Assembly (NCBI GenBank): GCA_039800165.1
Contig: JBDLRH010000136.1
Span: forward strand, 1-10,991
Source of the DNA: JBDLRH01 sp039800165
Lineage (GTDB): Bacteria > Pseudomonadota > Gammaproteobacteria > Burkholderiales > Burkholderiaceae_C
Direction of reading: 5' to 3'
DNA: 10,991 nt
Shown piece by piece: positions 1-6,162 of this stretch. The position numbers and the translations under genes were made by a program. The notes below the pieces were generated by a model that saw only the letters and a list, made by a program, of their open reading frames with translations, had not been told where the DNA came from and searched no databases. Every line of letters begins with the position of its first letter. Positions within the stretch are counted from its first letter, which is position 1.

Positions 1-1
1 G

Positions 2-88
2 GGGGCGAATTACCTGGGATTACTACAGCAGCTGAATTTCAATTTTTCTCTGTACTTCAGCCACTTAGAGCGATCTTTTGAACGGTGA
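2..88 (+). CDS. C-terminal end of an unidentified gene (partial, runs off the left edge)
   Basis: An open frame enters from the left edge and gives 28 residues, starting GANYLGLLQQ and ending HLERSFER before TGA at 86-88. Twenty-eight open codons can arise by chance. The main support is that the TGA overlaps the ATG at 88-90 (TGATG), the usual arrangement of translationally coupled genes, and that this ATG opens the frame that continues as a TPR protein at the right end of the window. The product is not recognised. The fragment is rich in Leu, Phe and Asn, with no motif to name. It would belong to the host locus rather than to the zinc gene set. Confidence 0.35.
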   Translation, partial: GANYLGLLQQLNFNFSLYFSHLERSFER

Positions 89-135
89 TGAATCTGCGAG
101 AAATCTGTCTTGGCGGGCCAGAAGCGATTGTTTAA
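88..135 (+). pseudogene. 5' fragment of an interrupted TPR-protein gene
   Basis: ATG at 88-90 opens a 15-codon frame reading MNLREICLGGPEAIV and then TAA at 133-135. The last seven codons lie in the 21-bp repeat that recurs at 10564-10584. In the right-hand copy the same frame (GPEAIV) does not stop: it continues as YRLDEANRHLEKAL and into TPR-like repeats. The simplest reading is that this is the true start of that TPR gene, cut off by insertion of the intervening 10.45 kb. The start overlaps the TGA of the preceding frame. The ribosome site is weak (no clear AGGAG within 12 nt), which would fit coupling. The junction model is inference; the two frames and the repeat are directly visible. 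Confidence 0.5.
114..134 (+). repeat. 21-bp direct repeat, left copy
   Basis: The segment begins CGGGCCAGAAG and ends GATTGTTTA. It is identical base for base to 10564-10584 and in the same orientation. Bases on either side differ (TGGC before and ACTAAC after here; GCTGC before and CAGGCT after there). A chance match of this length in 11 kb is very unlikely. It behaves like one arm of an attL/attR pair or an unusually long target duplication. Confidence 0.8.
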
Positions 136-167
136 CTAACTCGCTCAGTTTTCGACCCCCCTTTTTT

Positions 168-188
168 TGGTGGGATCGGGGATTCGAA
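168..188 (-). other. tRNA 3'-end-like sequence (possible old attachment site)
   Basis: On the minus strand the segment starts TTCGAATCCCC and ends GATCCCACCA. This resembles the T-loop, the 3' half of the T-stem, the acceptor strand and the CCA of a tRNA. The bases 5' of it (ACAAATTAG) do not pair with CCCCG as a T-stem should, and no matching acceptor 5' strand (TGGGATC) lies about 70 nt upstream, so this is not a complete tRNA gene. Such 3' ends are the usual core of tyrosine-recombinase attachment sites. The identity of the tRNA could not be determined. It sits 34 bp inside the left 21-bp repeat and begins immediately after the stop of the DJ-1-like fragment. Confidence 0.35.
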
Positions 189-398
189 CTAATTTGTCCA
201 CCGGCCCCTCGCTCTTTTAGCCACGTCAACAGATGCGGTGCTGACCTGCCCCAGCATGTCATCCAGAAATTCCTTGACCCGTTTGGGGGCGGTGTCTGGG
301 GAACCTGCATTGAGCGGGGGCTTCGGATCGTACTCAAGATAGAGTTGAACCGCGTCTGCGTGGGTACGGTTTCGCAGCAAGGCGACCTTTGCGCATTT
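189..398 (-). pseudogene. C-terminal fragment resembling a DJ-1/PfpI family protein
   Basis: Directly behind the stop of the FtsX-like permease, in the same frame, 69 codons stay open to TAG at 189-191. The stretch reading DAVQLYLEYDPKPPLNAGSP matches from memory the C-terminal signature of DJ-1/PfpI proteins (typically QLYIEYDPQPPFDAGSP, then a KAP-type helix). Here DTAPKRVKEFLDDML follows. The nucleophile-elbow Cys domain, which makes up most of such a protein (about 190-230 aa), is absent, and no convincing start exists: the only in-frame initiator is a TTG at 380 without a ribosome site. It is therefore read as a remnant left where the operon end was joined to other DNA. A small unrelated protein of about 63 aa is possible but less likely. 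Confidence 0.45.
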
Positions 399-1670
399 TC
401 AGTACCTCGGTGTGAGGCCATCGGCCAATGATATGCGCCACGCCCGCCAGCCGGGTAGAAGACTGACGGAAAGGCCAGTGAGCAGGATGGTGGACATCAG
501 CCACCACTCGTTATCGGTGGGAAAACGTTGCAATAGCACCACCCCGAATTGTGATTGTACAAACGGTGCCAGCACGGCAATCCCGACGGTGAGCAAGGCA
601 TAGCCCAGCAACAGTCCCAGCATGGTGAGAGTTACCCCCTCCGCGACTAGCATCTGAAACACGTCTCGCGGGCCTGCGCCAAGGGCGCGCAGTATGGCTA
701 GCTCGCGCCGACGCTCGTTCAGGCCAGCCATAAGGGTCGCGGTCAGTCCGGCAAGCCCGACGATTACAACCAGAGATGAAATCACTAGCAAGATGTTCTC
801 GACCATCGCAAGTGTCTGCCACAACTCGCCGAGTGCCACTCCGGGCATTACCGCTAGCAGCGGCTCGCCACGGTAGCTGTTGATGTGGCGTTGCAGTTTG
901 AACACGGCAGGCCTACTTTTGAGCCCTATGAGCATGGCGGTAATGTCACGTGGGCGCAGGTCGAATTTCCGCACCTGTTCAGCAGGAATTTTCAAGCCAG
1001 GTAATGGCGCGCCCCCCACCCAATCCAGATGAATAGCTGTCATGGCCTCGAGACTTACATGCACTGTGCGATCAACCGGTGTGCCGGTTGGCGCAAGAAT
1101 GCCGACAACTCTGAACGGCTTGTCGGCATGCTCTGGCCCCAGCGCTTCCATGCCATGTGACAGGGTTATGCGGTCCCCGATGGCATAACCGAACTCCTTG
1201 GCAACCCGATGCCCGATGACGGCTTCAAACAACGTATCCACCGTGCCGCCGAACGGCTTGCCTTGGGCGAAAACAAGCGGCTGCTGCAAGCCATAGCGTA
1301 AATGAGAGAAGTAAACTTGGCTCGTGCCGAGCACGGGAAAGCCACGATGCGAGTCTCCTAGGCTAAGGGGAATAGCCCAGGCTACCTCCGGGTGGGTTGC
1401 CAGTGATTCGAAGCTGTCCATACCCATATTCTGCGTGGCGTTTCCGGTATGAAAAACCGAGTACAACATCAGCTGTACCGGGCTGGTGCGCGCACCGACC
1501 ACCAGATCGACTCCAGATACGGATTGGGTAAAGCTGGCTCGCGCGTCGGTGCGCACTCGCTCAACTGCCAGCAACACCGTCGTGGACAGTACGATGGAAA
1601 AAAGCACGATGGCGAGCGTCAGTCGGCGCGCCCAGGCGCTTTTGAGTGCAAGCTTCATGATGGCTTTCAT
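399..1670 (-). CDS. FtsX/MacB-type ABC transporter permease (Zrg-like system)
   Basis: This is a 423-residue membrane subunit of a type VII (MacB/LolCE-like) ABC system. It has one N-terminal membrane helix (about residues 17-36), a periplasmic domain of roughly 250 residues resembling MacB_PCD, then three C-terminal helices (about 290-315, 340-370, 389-407). The NERRRELAILRALGA segment at 318-332 is the conserved cytoplasmic coupling segment of the FtsX domain. The start ATG at 1670 overlaps the stop of the ATPase gene (ATGA); Met5 is a possible alternative start. It is the last gene of the operon. The order DUF2796 protein, ATPase, permease matches zinc-regulated Zrg loci such as that of Vibrio cholerae. 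Proteins of this fold often move lipoproteins or transmit force rather than import ions, so its exact part in zinc uptake is unknown. No terminator hairpin is evident downstream. Confidence 0.85.
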   Translation of the reverse strand: MKAIMKLALKSAWARRLTLAIVLFSIVLSTTVLLAVERVRTDARASFTQSVSGVDLVVGARTSPVQLMLYSVFHTGNATQNMGMDSFESLATHPEVAWAIPLSLGDSHRGFPVLGTSQVYFSHLRYGLQQPLVFAQGKPFGGTVDTLFEAVIGHRVAKEFGYAIGDRITLSHGMEALGPEHADKPFRVVGILAPTGTPVDRTVHVSLEAMTAIHLDWVGGAPLPGLKIPAEQVRKFDLRPRDITAMLIGLKSRPAVFKLQRHINSYRGEPLLAVMPGVALGELWQTLAMVENILLVISSLVVIVGLAGLTATLMAGLNERRRELAILRALGAGPRDVFQMLVAEGVTLTMLGLLLGYALLTVGIAVLAPFVQSQFGVVLLQRFPTDNEWWLMSTILLTGLSVSLLPGWRAWRISLADGLTPRY

Positions 1671-2371
1671 GAAAGCTCCTTGACGGGCTGATTGATGTCC
1701 GCCAGTGCCACGGTGCGATCAAAGCGCGTAGCCAATCGTACGTCATGACTCACAAAAAGCAAGGCGGCATCGACTGCGCAGGCTTCGGCCAACAAGAGAT
1801 CAATAAAAGCCTGTTGTCTTGGCGCATCCAGTGCGGAAGTGGGTTCATCCGCAATCAGAATTTCGGGTCGCCCGATCAGGGCGCGGGCGGCGGCGACACG
1901 CTGTTGCTGCCCGACAGAAAGTGCGGAGGCGGGCCTATTCCACAGATCTGGAGACAAGTCGAGATGAGTAAACAGTCGGTGTGCTTGTGCGCGTATGTCT
2001 TCTGCTCGTTGTCGGCGTCGTGCAGAAAATGTGCCGGGTAACAATACGTTGTCCAATGCCGACAACCACGGCAACAAATTGAACTGCTGAAAGATGAAGC
2101 CAATGTGATCTGCTCGGAAGCGGTTGCGCCCAGCGCTGGACAAACGCGTGAGATCAGTCCCCAATAAGCGGATAGCACCGTTCTGCGGTGTAGCCACCCC
2201 ACCAAGTAGGCCCAGCAGAGTGCTCTTACCGGAGCCGGACGGGCCGTGCAGAAACACCCGCTCGCCCTGCGCCACCGTAAAAGCGGGGATGTCGATGCAT
2301 GGCCGCTGTTGCATCGGCCAATGAAAGCACAACTGGGTTAGATGAATCGCGGGGGTTCCAGGGCTGCCCAT
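1667..2371 (-). CDS. LolD/MacB-type ABC transporter ATP-binding protein (Zrg-like system)
   Basis: With ATG 2371 the product is 234 residues, a stand-alone nucleotide-binding subunit that pairs with the FtsX-like permease. It has Walker A GPSGSGKS (43-50), Q-loop FQQF (94-97), signature LSVGQQQR (151-158), Walker B ILIADEPT (171-178), D-loop SALD (179-182) and switch His in SHD (208-210). The signature has SVGQQ in place of the common SGGQQ, a variant that also occurs in the LolD group. A TTG at 2383 is an in-frame alternative that would overlap the stop of the DUF2796 gene; neither start has a strong ribosome site. ATG was preferred, leaving a 5-nt gap and so probable coupling. Its stop overlaps the permease start by 4 nt. 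Role in zinc acquisition is inferred from the neighbours. Confidence 0.88.
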   Translation of the reverse strand: MGSPGTPAIHLTQLCFHWPMQQRPCIDIPAFTVAQGERVFLHGPSGSGKSTLLGLLGGVATPQNGAIRLLGTDLTRLSSAGRNRFRADHIGFIFQQFNLLPWLSALDNVLLPGTFSARRRQRAEDIRAQAHRLFTHLDLSPDLWNRPASALSVGQQQRVAAARALIGRPEILIADEPTSALDAPRQQAFIDLLLAEACAVDAALLFVSHDVRLATRFDRTVALADINQPVKELS

Positions 2372-2376
2372 AAGCG

Positions 2377-2868
2377 CTACCAACTCAATACCGGTTTGTT
2401 GGGGCTTAAGCGAGCCGCCCCTTGGCCATTCGGGCCGATGCGCTGGACTTCGATGCGATAAAGGCGTTTGAGTGATTTGAACAACAACGTTTCAATCGAT
2501 TTCAGTGCGCTTGGATTACTGCAGCGAAAAAGATAGTTGGCATCGATATCGGCGTGCTCTCCCTCGAATTTCGGCAGGCTCACCTGCACGGATTCAAAGC
2601 GACAATTCGCAGCGGGGGTCAGTATCCAGAGTGCGGCAGCGTCTTTGAGGGTTTTCTCTGCCGATGTCAGTGCGGCTTTTTCCTTATCGTTTTTAGGTGG
2701 CCTCTCAAACCCGACGACCGCGTCAAGAGGGAGCTTCAAATCCAGCGACACCGCCGAATTGTCAATGGCTACGTCCAGACGCCCCTCTCCATGAACGTGC
2801 TTGTTGTGTGCAAAGACTGCGAAACTTGAAGCTAAGGCTATTGTGGCTAAAACGATATTTTTTTTCAT
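2377..2868 (-). CDS. DUF2796 (ZrgA-like) periplasmic zinc-binding protein
   Basis: A 163-residue secreted protein starting MKKNIVLATIALASSFAVFA. This is a signal peptide with likely cleavage after Ala20, exposing HNKHVHGEGR, a His-rich mature N-terminus suited to binding metal. The remaining sequence follows the DUF2796 pattern: HGEGRLDVAID, VVGFERPP, then C89 and C116 placed for a disulfide, HADIDANYLFRC, and a C-terminal LSPNKPVLSW. The start ATG at 2868 was chosen because GGAG lies a few bases upstream and the signal peptide follows directly; an upstream in-frame extension to 2970 would run into the ZIP gene. Members of this family usually carry a long His/Asp/Glu-rich loop in the middle; here only EGEHAD remains. 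Its gene lies between zip (38-nt gap) and the ATPase. Probable role: periplasmic zinc capture for the Zrg-like transporter. Confidence 0.85.
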   Translation of the reverse strand: MKKNIVLATIALASSFAVFAHNKHVHGEGRLDVAIDNSAVSLDLKLPLDAVVGFERPPKNDKEKAALTSAEKTLKDAAALWILTPAANCRFESVQVSLPKFEGEHADIDANYLFRCSNPSALKSIETLLFKSLKRLYRIEVQRIGPNGQGAARLSPNKPVLSW

Positions 2869-2906
2869 ACAGTTTCTCCAAGATGATTCATACGCAACAG
2901 AAAAAG

Positions 2907-3668
2907 CTAAAGCAAAGAAATCGCGATCCCGGCAGCAAGCAACAAGCCATGCCAGCCAACACCCCGCCATTCAGACTTGAGTCGAGGGAGTAAGTCAGCA
3001 ATCGCGATGTACAAGAAACTGGCTGCAGCGACGATGACGATATAAGGTATCCAGTCTTGTGTGTGCTCCAGTGCAACGTAGCCTGCGAGACCACCAAACA
3101 CTGATGCCAGACTGGATACGGCGTTCCAAAAGAGCGCGCGCCTATGCCCCCAACCGGCCGCTAGTAGAATGGCAAAGTCTCCTGCCTCTTGAGGAATCTC
3201 GTGGGCAATGACTGCGATGGTAGTTGCCCAACCCAGCGCCGGGTCGGTAAGGAAGGCTGCGGCGATCATTATCCCGTCAGTGAAGTTGTGAAATCCGTCA
3301 CCGATCAGAATGCTAACTGGCCCCGAATCAATGGGGTGATGACCCGAAAGGCCTTGGCCGCTATCCAAATCACTGGCCGCTTGGGCGCGATGATTGTGAG
3401 CGTGCCGCCAAAGCGCTAGCTTCTCCAACGCGAAAAAGCCAAGTATCCCTGCGAGCAGAACTGGGAATGCCTCATCTGGGGTCAAGCCAGAACCCAGCGC
3501 CTCAGGCAGTAAATGCAGCATTGACGTGGCAAGGAGTACGCCAGTGGAAAAGCTGACTGCGTACGGTAGCCACCGCTTCGAAATGCCAAACATCACGAAC
3601 GCGGCAGCGAATAGGCTCAGCAATCCACCTAGCAAACACGCACTAATGATTTGTAGTATCAAGGGCAT
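2907..3668 (-). CDS. ZIP-family divalent metal transporter
   Basis: A 253-residue inner-membrane protein with about eight hydrophobic segments. The metal-site motifs are clear: GDGFHNFTDG at 123-132 in the fourth helix and HEIPQEAGDF at 156-165 in the fifth. The HEIPQE/AGDF form resembles the LIV-1 (ZIP7/ZIP13-like) branch more than classical ZupT. A variable loop between helices III and IV carries HAHNHR and GHHP, the usual metal-binding loop of the family. ZIP proteins move Zn2+, and often Fe2+ or Mn2+, into the cytoplasm. The start ATG at 3668 has AGGA about 10 nt upstream. It follows the hisI stop by 18 nt and precedes the DUF2796 gene by 38 nt. Zinc as the main substrate is inferred from the neighbours. 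Confidence 0.92.
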   Translation of the reverse strand: MPLILQIISACLLGGLLSLFAAAFVMFGISKRWLPYAVSFSTGVLLATSMLHLLPEALGSGLTPDEAFPVLLAGILGFFALEKLALWRHAHNHRAQAASDLDSGQGLSGHHPIDSGPVSILIGDGFHNFTDGIMIAAAFLTDPALGWATTIAVIAHEIPQEAGDFAILLAAGWGHRRALFWNAVSSLASVFGGLAGYVALEHTQDWIPYIVIVAAASFLYIAIADLLPRLKSEWRGVGWHGLLLAAGIAISLL

Positions 3669-3686
3669 GAGTCAGTAGTCCTGAGT

Positions 3687-4157
3687 TCAAAGAATAGTGG
3701 GATTGGGCGCATCGCCATAGACCAACTTTGGGTCGAAGGTCTTCTCAGCTTCCGCATAGCGAATCCTGCCTGTTTGCAGCTCGACGGTGCGGTAGAAGCA
3801 GCTGCGGTAGCCCACATGGCAACTCGCCGGCGGGCTGTCGGTGCCGGGCAACACCTGCACGCGCAGCCACAATGCGTCCTGGTCGTCGTCGATACGCAGT
3901 TCGACCAGACGCTGGACGAGGCCGCTGACCGCGCCCTTCTGCCAAAGCATCTGGCGGCTGCGACTCCAATAGTGTGCCTCGCGTGTGGCGAGCGTGCGCT
4001 GCAGCGCCTCGGCGGTCATCCAGCCCAGCATCAACACCTCGCCGCTGGTGGCGTCGGTGGTGATGCAGGGCAGCAGGCCGTCGGGGCCGAACTTGGGGGC
4101 GAGTTCAAGGCTTTCTTCGACCTTTTCGATAGAACGGCGGGTGGCCAAGGCGGTCAT
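3687..4157 (-). CDS. hisI: Phosphoribosyl-AMP cyclohydrolase paralogue (HisI)
   Basis: A 156-residue HisI without a HisE domain. The enzyme opens the adenine ring of phosphoribosyl-AMP in histidine synthesis, in the cytoplasm. Visible family motifs are GLLPCITTDATSGEVLMLGWM (28-48), HYWSRSR (62-68), LWQKGAVSG (71-79), CHVGYRSCFYR (113-123) and FDPKLVYGD (141-149). C113 and C120 keep the C-x6-C zinc pair. The third zinc ligand of canonical HisI is the Cys in D-C-D-x-D; here the motif is DDDQD (90-94), with Asp91 (codon 3885-3887) in its place, while the magnesium-binding Asp residues remain. No other his gene is nearby; it is flanked by metal transporters, with gaps of 29 and 18 nt. A zinc-linked second copy is therefore more likely than the housekeeping enzyme. 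AGGA lies 4 nt before the ATG. Confidence 0.93.
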   Translation of the reverse strand: MTALATRRSIEKVEESLELAPKFGPDGLLPCITTDATSGEVLMLGWMTAEALQRTLATREAHYWSRSRQMLWQKGAVSGLVQRLVELRIDDDQDALWLRVQVLPGTDSPPASCHVGYRSCFYRTVELQTGRIRYAEAEKTFDPKLVYGDAPNPTIL

Positions 4158-4186
4158 GGGATCCTGAAGTTAAAGTGGAGGGATGC

Positions 4187-5200
4187 TCAAGTGGCGGCTG
4201 GGCTGCGCCGCCAAAGCAAGCCGATGACAAAGGCTGCACCGATGCTGGCGATGACGATGCCCACAGGCAGTTCCTGGGGGGCCATGAGGACACGCGCCAA
4301 CAAGTCGCTGCCCAACAGCAGCACGGCGCCCAGCAGTGCGCAGGCGGGCACCAGCGTGGCATGCAACAAACCGGCTGAACGCCGCATCAGGTGCGGCACC
4401 ATCAGCCCGACGAAGCCGATGACACCGGCGAGGGCCACGCAGCAAGCCGTTGCAAGGGCCGTGATGATGAGGACCTGCCTGCGCAGACGCTGCGGCGCCA
4501 CGCCCAGGCTGTGGGCCACCTCGTCGCCGGCCAGCAAGGCGTCCAGCGCGCGGTGCCGCAGCGCCACGAACAGGGCCAGTGCCCCAAATCCGACCAGGGC
4601 CAGCAGCAGGTTGTCCCAGCGCGCCAGGCCCAGCCCCCCCAGGGACCAGAACAGCACCGAGTGCGCCGCACGCTGGTCACCGGCAAACACCAGCACATGG
4701 GTCAGGGCACCGAACAGGAAAGACATGGCCAAGCCGGCCAGCACGATGCGCTCGGCGCCTTGTCCAGCGCTTCGCCGCGCCAGCAGCAGAACGCCTGCAG
4801 CGGCCACCAACCCACCGGTGAAGCTGGCCAGTGGCAAGGTCCAGATGCCGAAGCGCTCACCGGTGAGCGAGATCACCGCCACTGCGCCTGCGGCAGCCCC
4901 GGACGAGAGGCCGAACAGGAAGGGGTCGGCCAGGTCGTTGCGCGTGGCCGTCTGCAGCAAGGCGCCGGCCATGGCCAGGGTGGCGCCCACCAGCACCGCC
5001 AACAGCACACGCGGCAGTCGCAGGTCGAAGACGATGGCGCGATGGGCTGCTTCCGCCACGCTCAGGCTGGCAGCACCGGGCTGAAGCAGGCTGGCCCAGA
5101 GGCTGCCACCGTCGATGTGGACGCCTCCCAGGCCCAGGCCCATCAACGACAGCAGCGGCAGGCTTGCCGCCAGCGCCGCATGCACCTGCCAAGGCTTCAT
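4187..5200 (-). CDS. FecCD/BtuC-type ABC transporter permease
   Basis: A 337-residue inner-membrane permease of the BtuC/FecCD/FhuB class, which imports siderophores, haem, cobalamin or related metal chelates. Recognisable family segments are FDLRLPRVLLAVLVGATLAMAG (58-79), followed by LLQTATRNDLADPFLFGLSSGA (81-102), GVIGFVGLMVPHLMRR (259-274) with the coupling-helix G, and QELPVGIVIASIGAAF (309-324). About ten hydrophobic segments are visible, the normal number. The ATG at 5200 overlaps the stop of the binding-protein gene (ATGA), so it is translationally coupled. It forms one importer with the two preceding genes. The substrate cannot be read from the permease; the zinc gene context suggests a zinc-loaded metallophore, while iron siderophore or cobalamin remain possible. 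Confidence 0.92.
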   Translation of the reverse strand: MKPWQVHAALAASLPLLSLMGLGLGGVHIDGGSLWASLLQPGAASLSVAEAAHRAIVFDLRLPRVLLAVLVGATLAMAGALLQTATRNDLADPFLFGLSSGAAAGAVAVISLTGERFGIWTLPLASFTGGLVAAAGVLLLARRSAGQGAERIVLAGLAMSFLFGALTHVLVFAGDQRAAHSVLFWSLGGLGLARWDNLLLALVGFGALALFVALRHRALDALLAGDEVAHSLGVAPQRLRRQVLIITALATACCVALAGVIGFVGLMVPHLMRRSAGLLHATLVPACALLGAVLLLGSDLLARVLMAPQELPVGIVIASIGAAFVIGLLWRRSPAAT

Positions 5201-6162
5201 GGTGACGCAGCGCGCAAGGCTCGGGCCAGTTTCTCGACCGCCTCGATGTTGGCTGGCCCGGGGGTGAGCTCGGCGTAGCGCAGCGCAATGAAGCGCTGGT
5301 TCTTCACCGCGTCGGTGTGGCGCATGGCCGGATGAGCTTGCAGCGTGGCCATGAGGCGGCTCGGACCCTGGCCGTCCTGGTAGTCCAGCAAGATCAGGAA
5401 CTGCGGGTTGCGTGCGGCCACCGACTCCCAGGAACTGTGGGCCCAGCTGACGGGCAGGTCATCCATGACGTTGCGGCCACCAGCCGCTTCGATTAGCGCC
5501 GTGGGCATGGCCGCGGCGCCGGCGGTGAAGGGCTTGTCTTCGCCCGAGTCGTAGACAAAGACGCGCATGGGGGGCGCCGTCGGTGCCACGCCGGGCGGCC
5601 ACACCGCCTGCAGGCGCTTGCGCCACTGCGCCACCAGGGCCTCGGCGCGTGGCCGTTGGCCGAACACGGTGCCCAAGCGGAGCATGTCGTTGTAGAGCAG
5701 ATCAATCGTCGCGCGCGGACGCGCCTGGCTGGTGTGCACACAGCTTTCGGTCAGCACCAGGGTCGCAATCCCGTGGCGCGCCAGCGTAGCGGGCGTGACC
5801 TCACCGCCCGGCTTCATGCCGTAGTACCAGCCGGCGAACAACAGATCCGCACGCGCTGCCAGAAGGTTCTCCAGAGACGGGTACTTGGGCGCCAGCTCAG
5901 GAATGGCCCCCAGTGCGGCCTTGAAGTTGGCATCGGTCTTGTACCAGCCCGTGATGCCTGTGACGCCTGCCATTTGTGCTTGCAAGCCCAACGCTAGTGC
6001 CATCTCGGTCATGTTGAGGTCGTGGATCACCGCGCGCTTTGGCGGCGCGTTGATGCGCAGTGGCGTGCCGCAGTTGTCCACCGTGACAGGAAAGGCGTGA
6101 GCGCCACTGACCATGCTGATGCAAAGCAGCAGCAACGCACACACGTTTGCGCGGCGTGTCAT
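5197..6162 (-). CDS. BtuF/FhuD-type periplasmic substrate-binding protein
   Basis: A 321-residue class III binding protein. Residues 1-23 (MTRRANV then a Leu/Cys/Val core ending SGAHA) form a signal peptide with probable cleavage after Ala23. There is no lipobox, so it should be soluble in the periplasm. The mature part starts with the family pattern TVDNCGTPLRINAPPKRAVIHDLNM, then YPSLENLLAARADLLFAGW in the first lobe, a long helix linking the lobes (about 150-190) and a second lobe with FVYDSGEDKPFTAG, IEAAGGRNVM and SWESVAARNPQFLILLDY. Trp and Tyr residues near 73-74 and 112-114 could line the ligand cleft. Its start overlaps the ATPase stop (ATGA) and AAAGG lies about 8 nt upstream. It delivers the ligand to the FecCD-type permease. 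Confidence 0.9.
   Translation of the reverse strand: MTRRANVCALLLLCISMVSGAHAFPVTVDNCGTPLRINAPPKRAVIHDLNMTEMALALGLQAQMAGVTGITGWYKTDANFKAALGAIPELAPKYPSLENLLAARADLLFAGWYYGMKPGGEVTPATLARHGIATLVLTESCVHTSQARPRATIDLLYNDMLRLGTVFGQRPRAEALVAQWRKRLQAVWPPGVAPTAPPMRVFVYDSGEDKPFTAGAAAMPTALIEAAGGRNVMDDLPVSWAHSSWESVAARNPQFLILLDYQDGQGPSRLMATLQAHPAMRHTDAVKNQRFIALRYAELTPGPANIEAVEKLARALRAASP

Noticed and set aside
135..170. Rho-independent terminator at the C-run/T-run (155-168)
   Set aside because: The CCCCCC-TTTTTTT tract on the + strand is not preceded by a matching G-rich stem arm, and on the minus strand the T-run becomes an A-run, so no terminator hairpin forms for the operon.
160..260. A complete tRNA gene on the minus strand
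   Set aside because: Only the T-loop-to-CCA end is present. The T-stem does not pair, and no acceptor 5' strand, D-arm or anticodon arm is found at the expected distance.
78..431. + strand open frame of 117 codons across the left scar region
   Set aside because: It crosses the repeat, the tRNA-like segment and the DJ-1-like fragment in another frame, with no recognisable protein pattern.
3774..5084. Long + strand open frame (436 codons) opposite hisI and the FecCD-type permease
   Set aside because: It is antisense to two genes with clear family motifs, in GC-rich DNA where opposite frames stay open by composition. Its translation is low-complexity Ala/Arg/Pro-rich with no domain.
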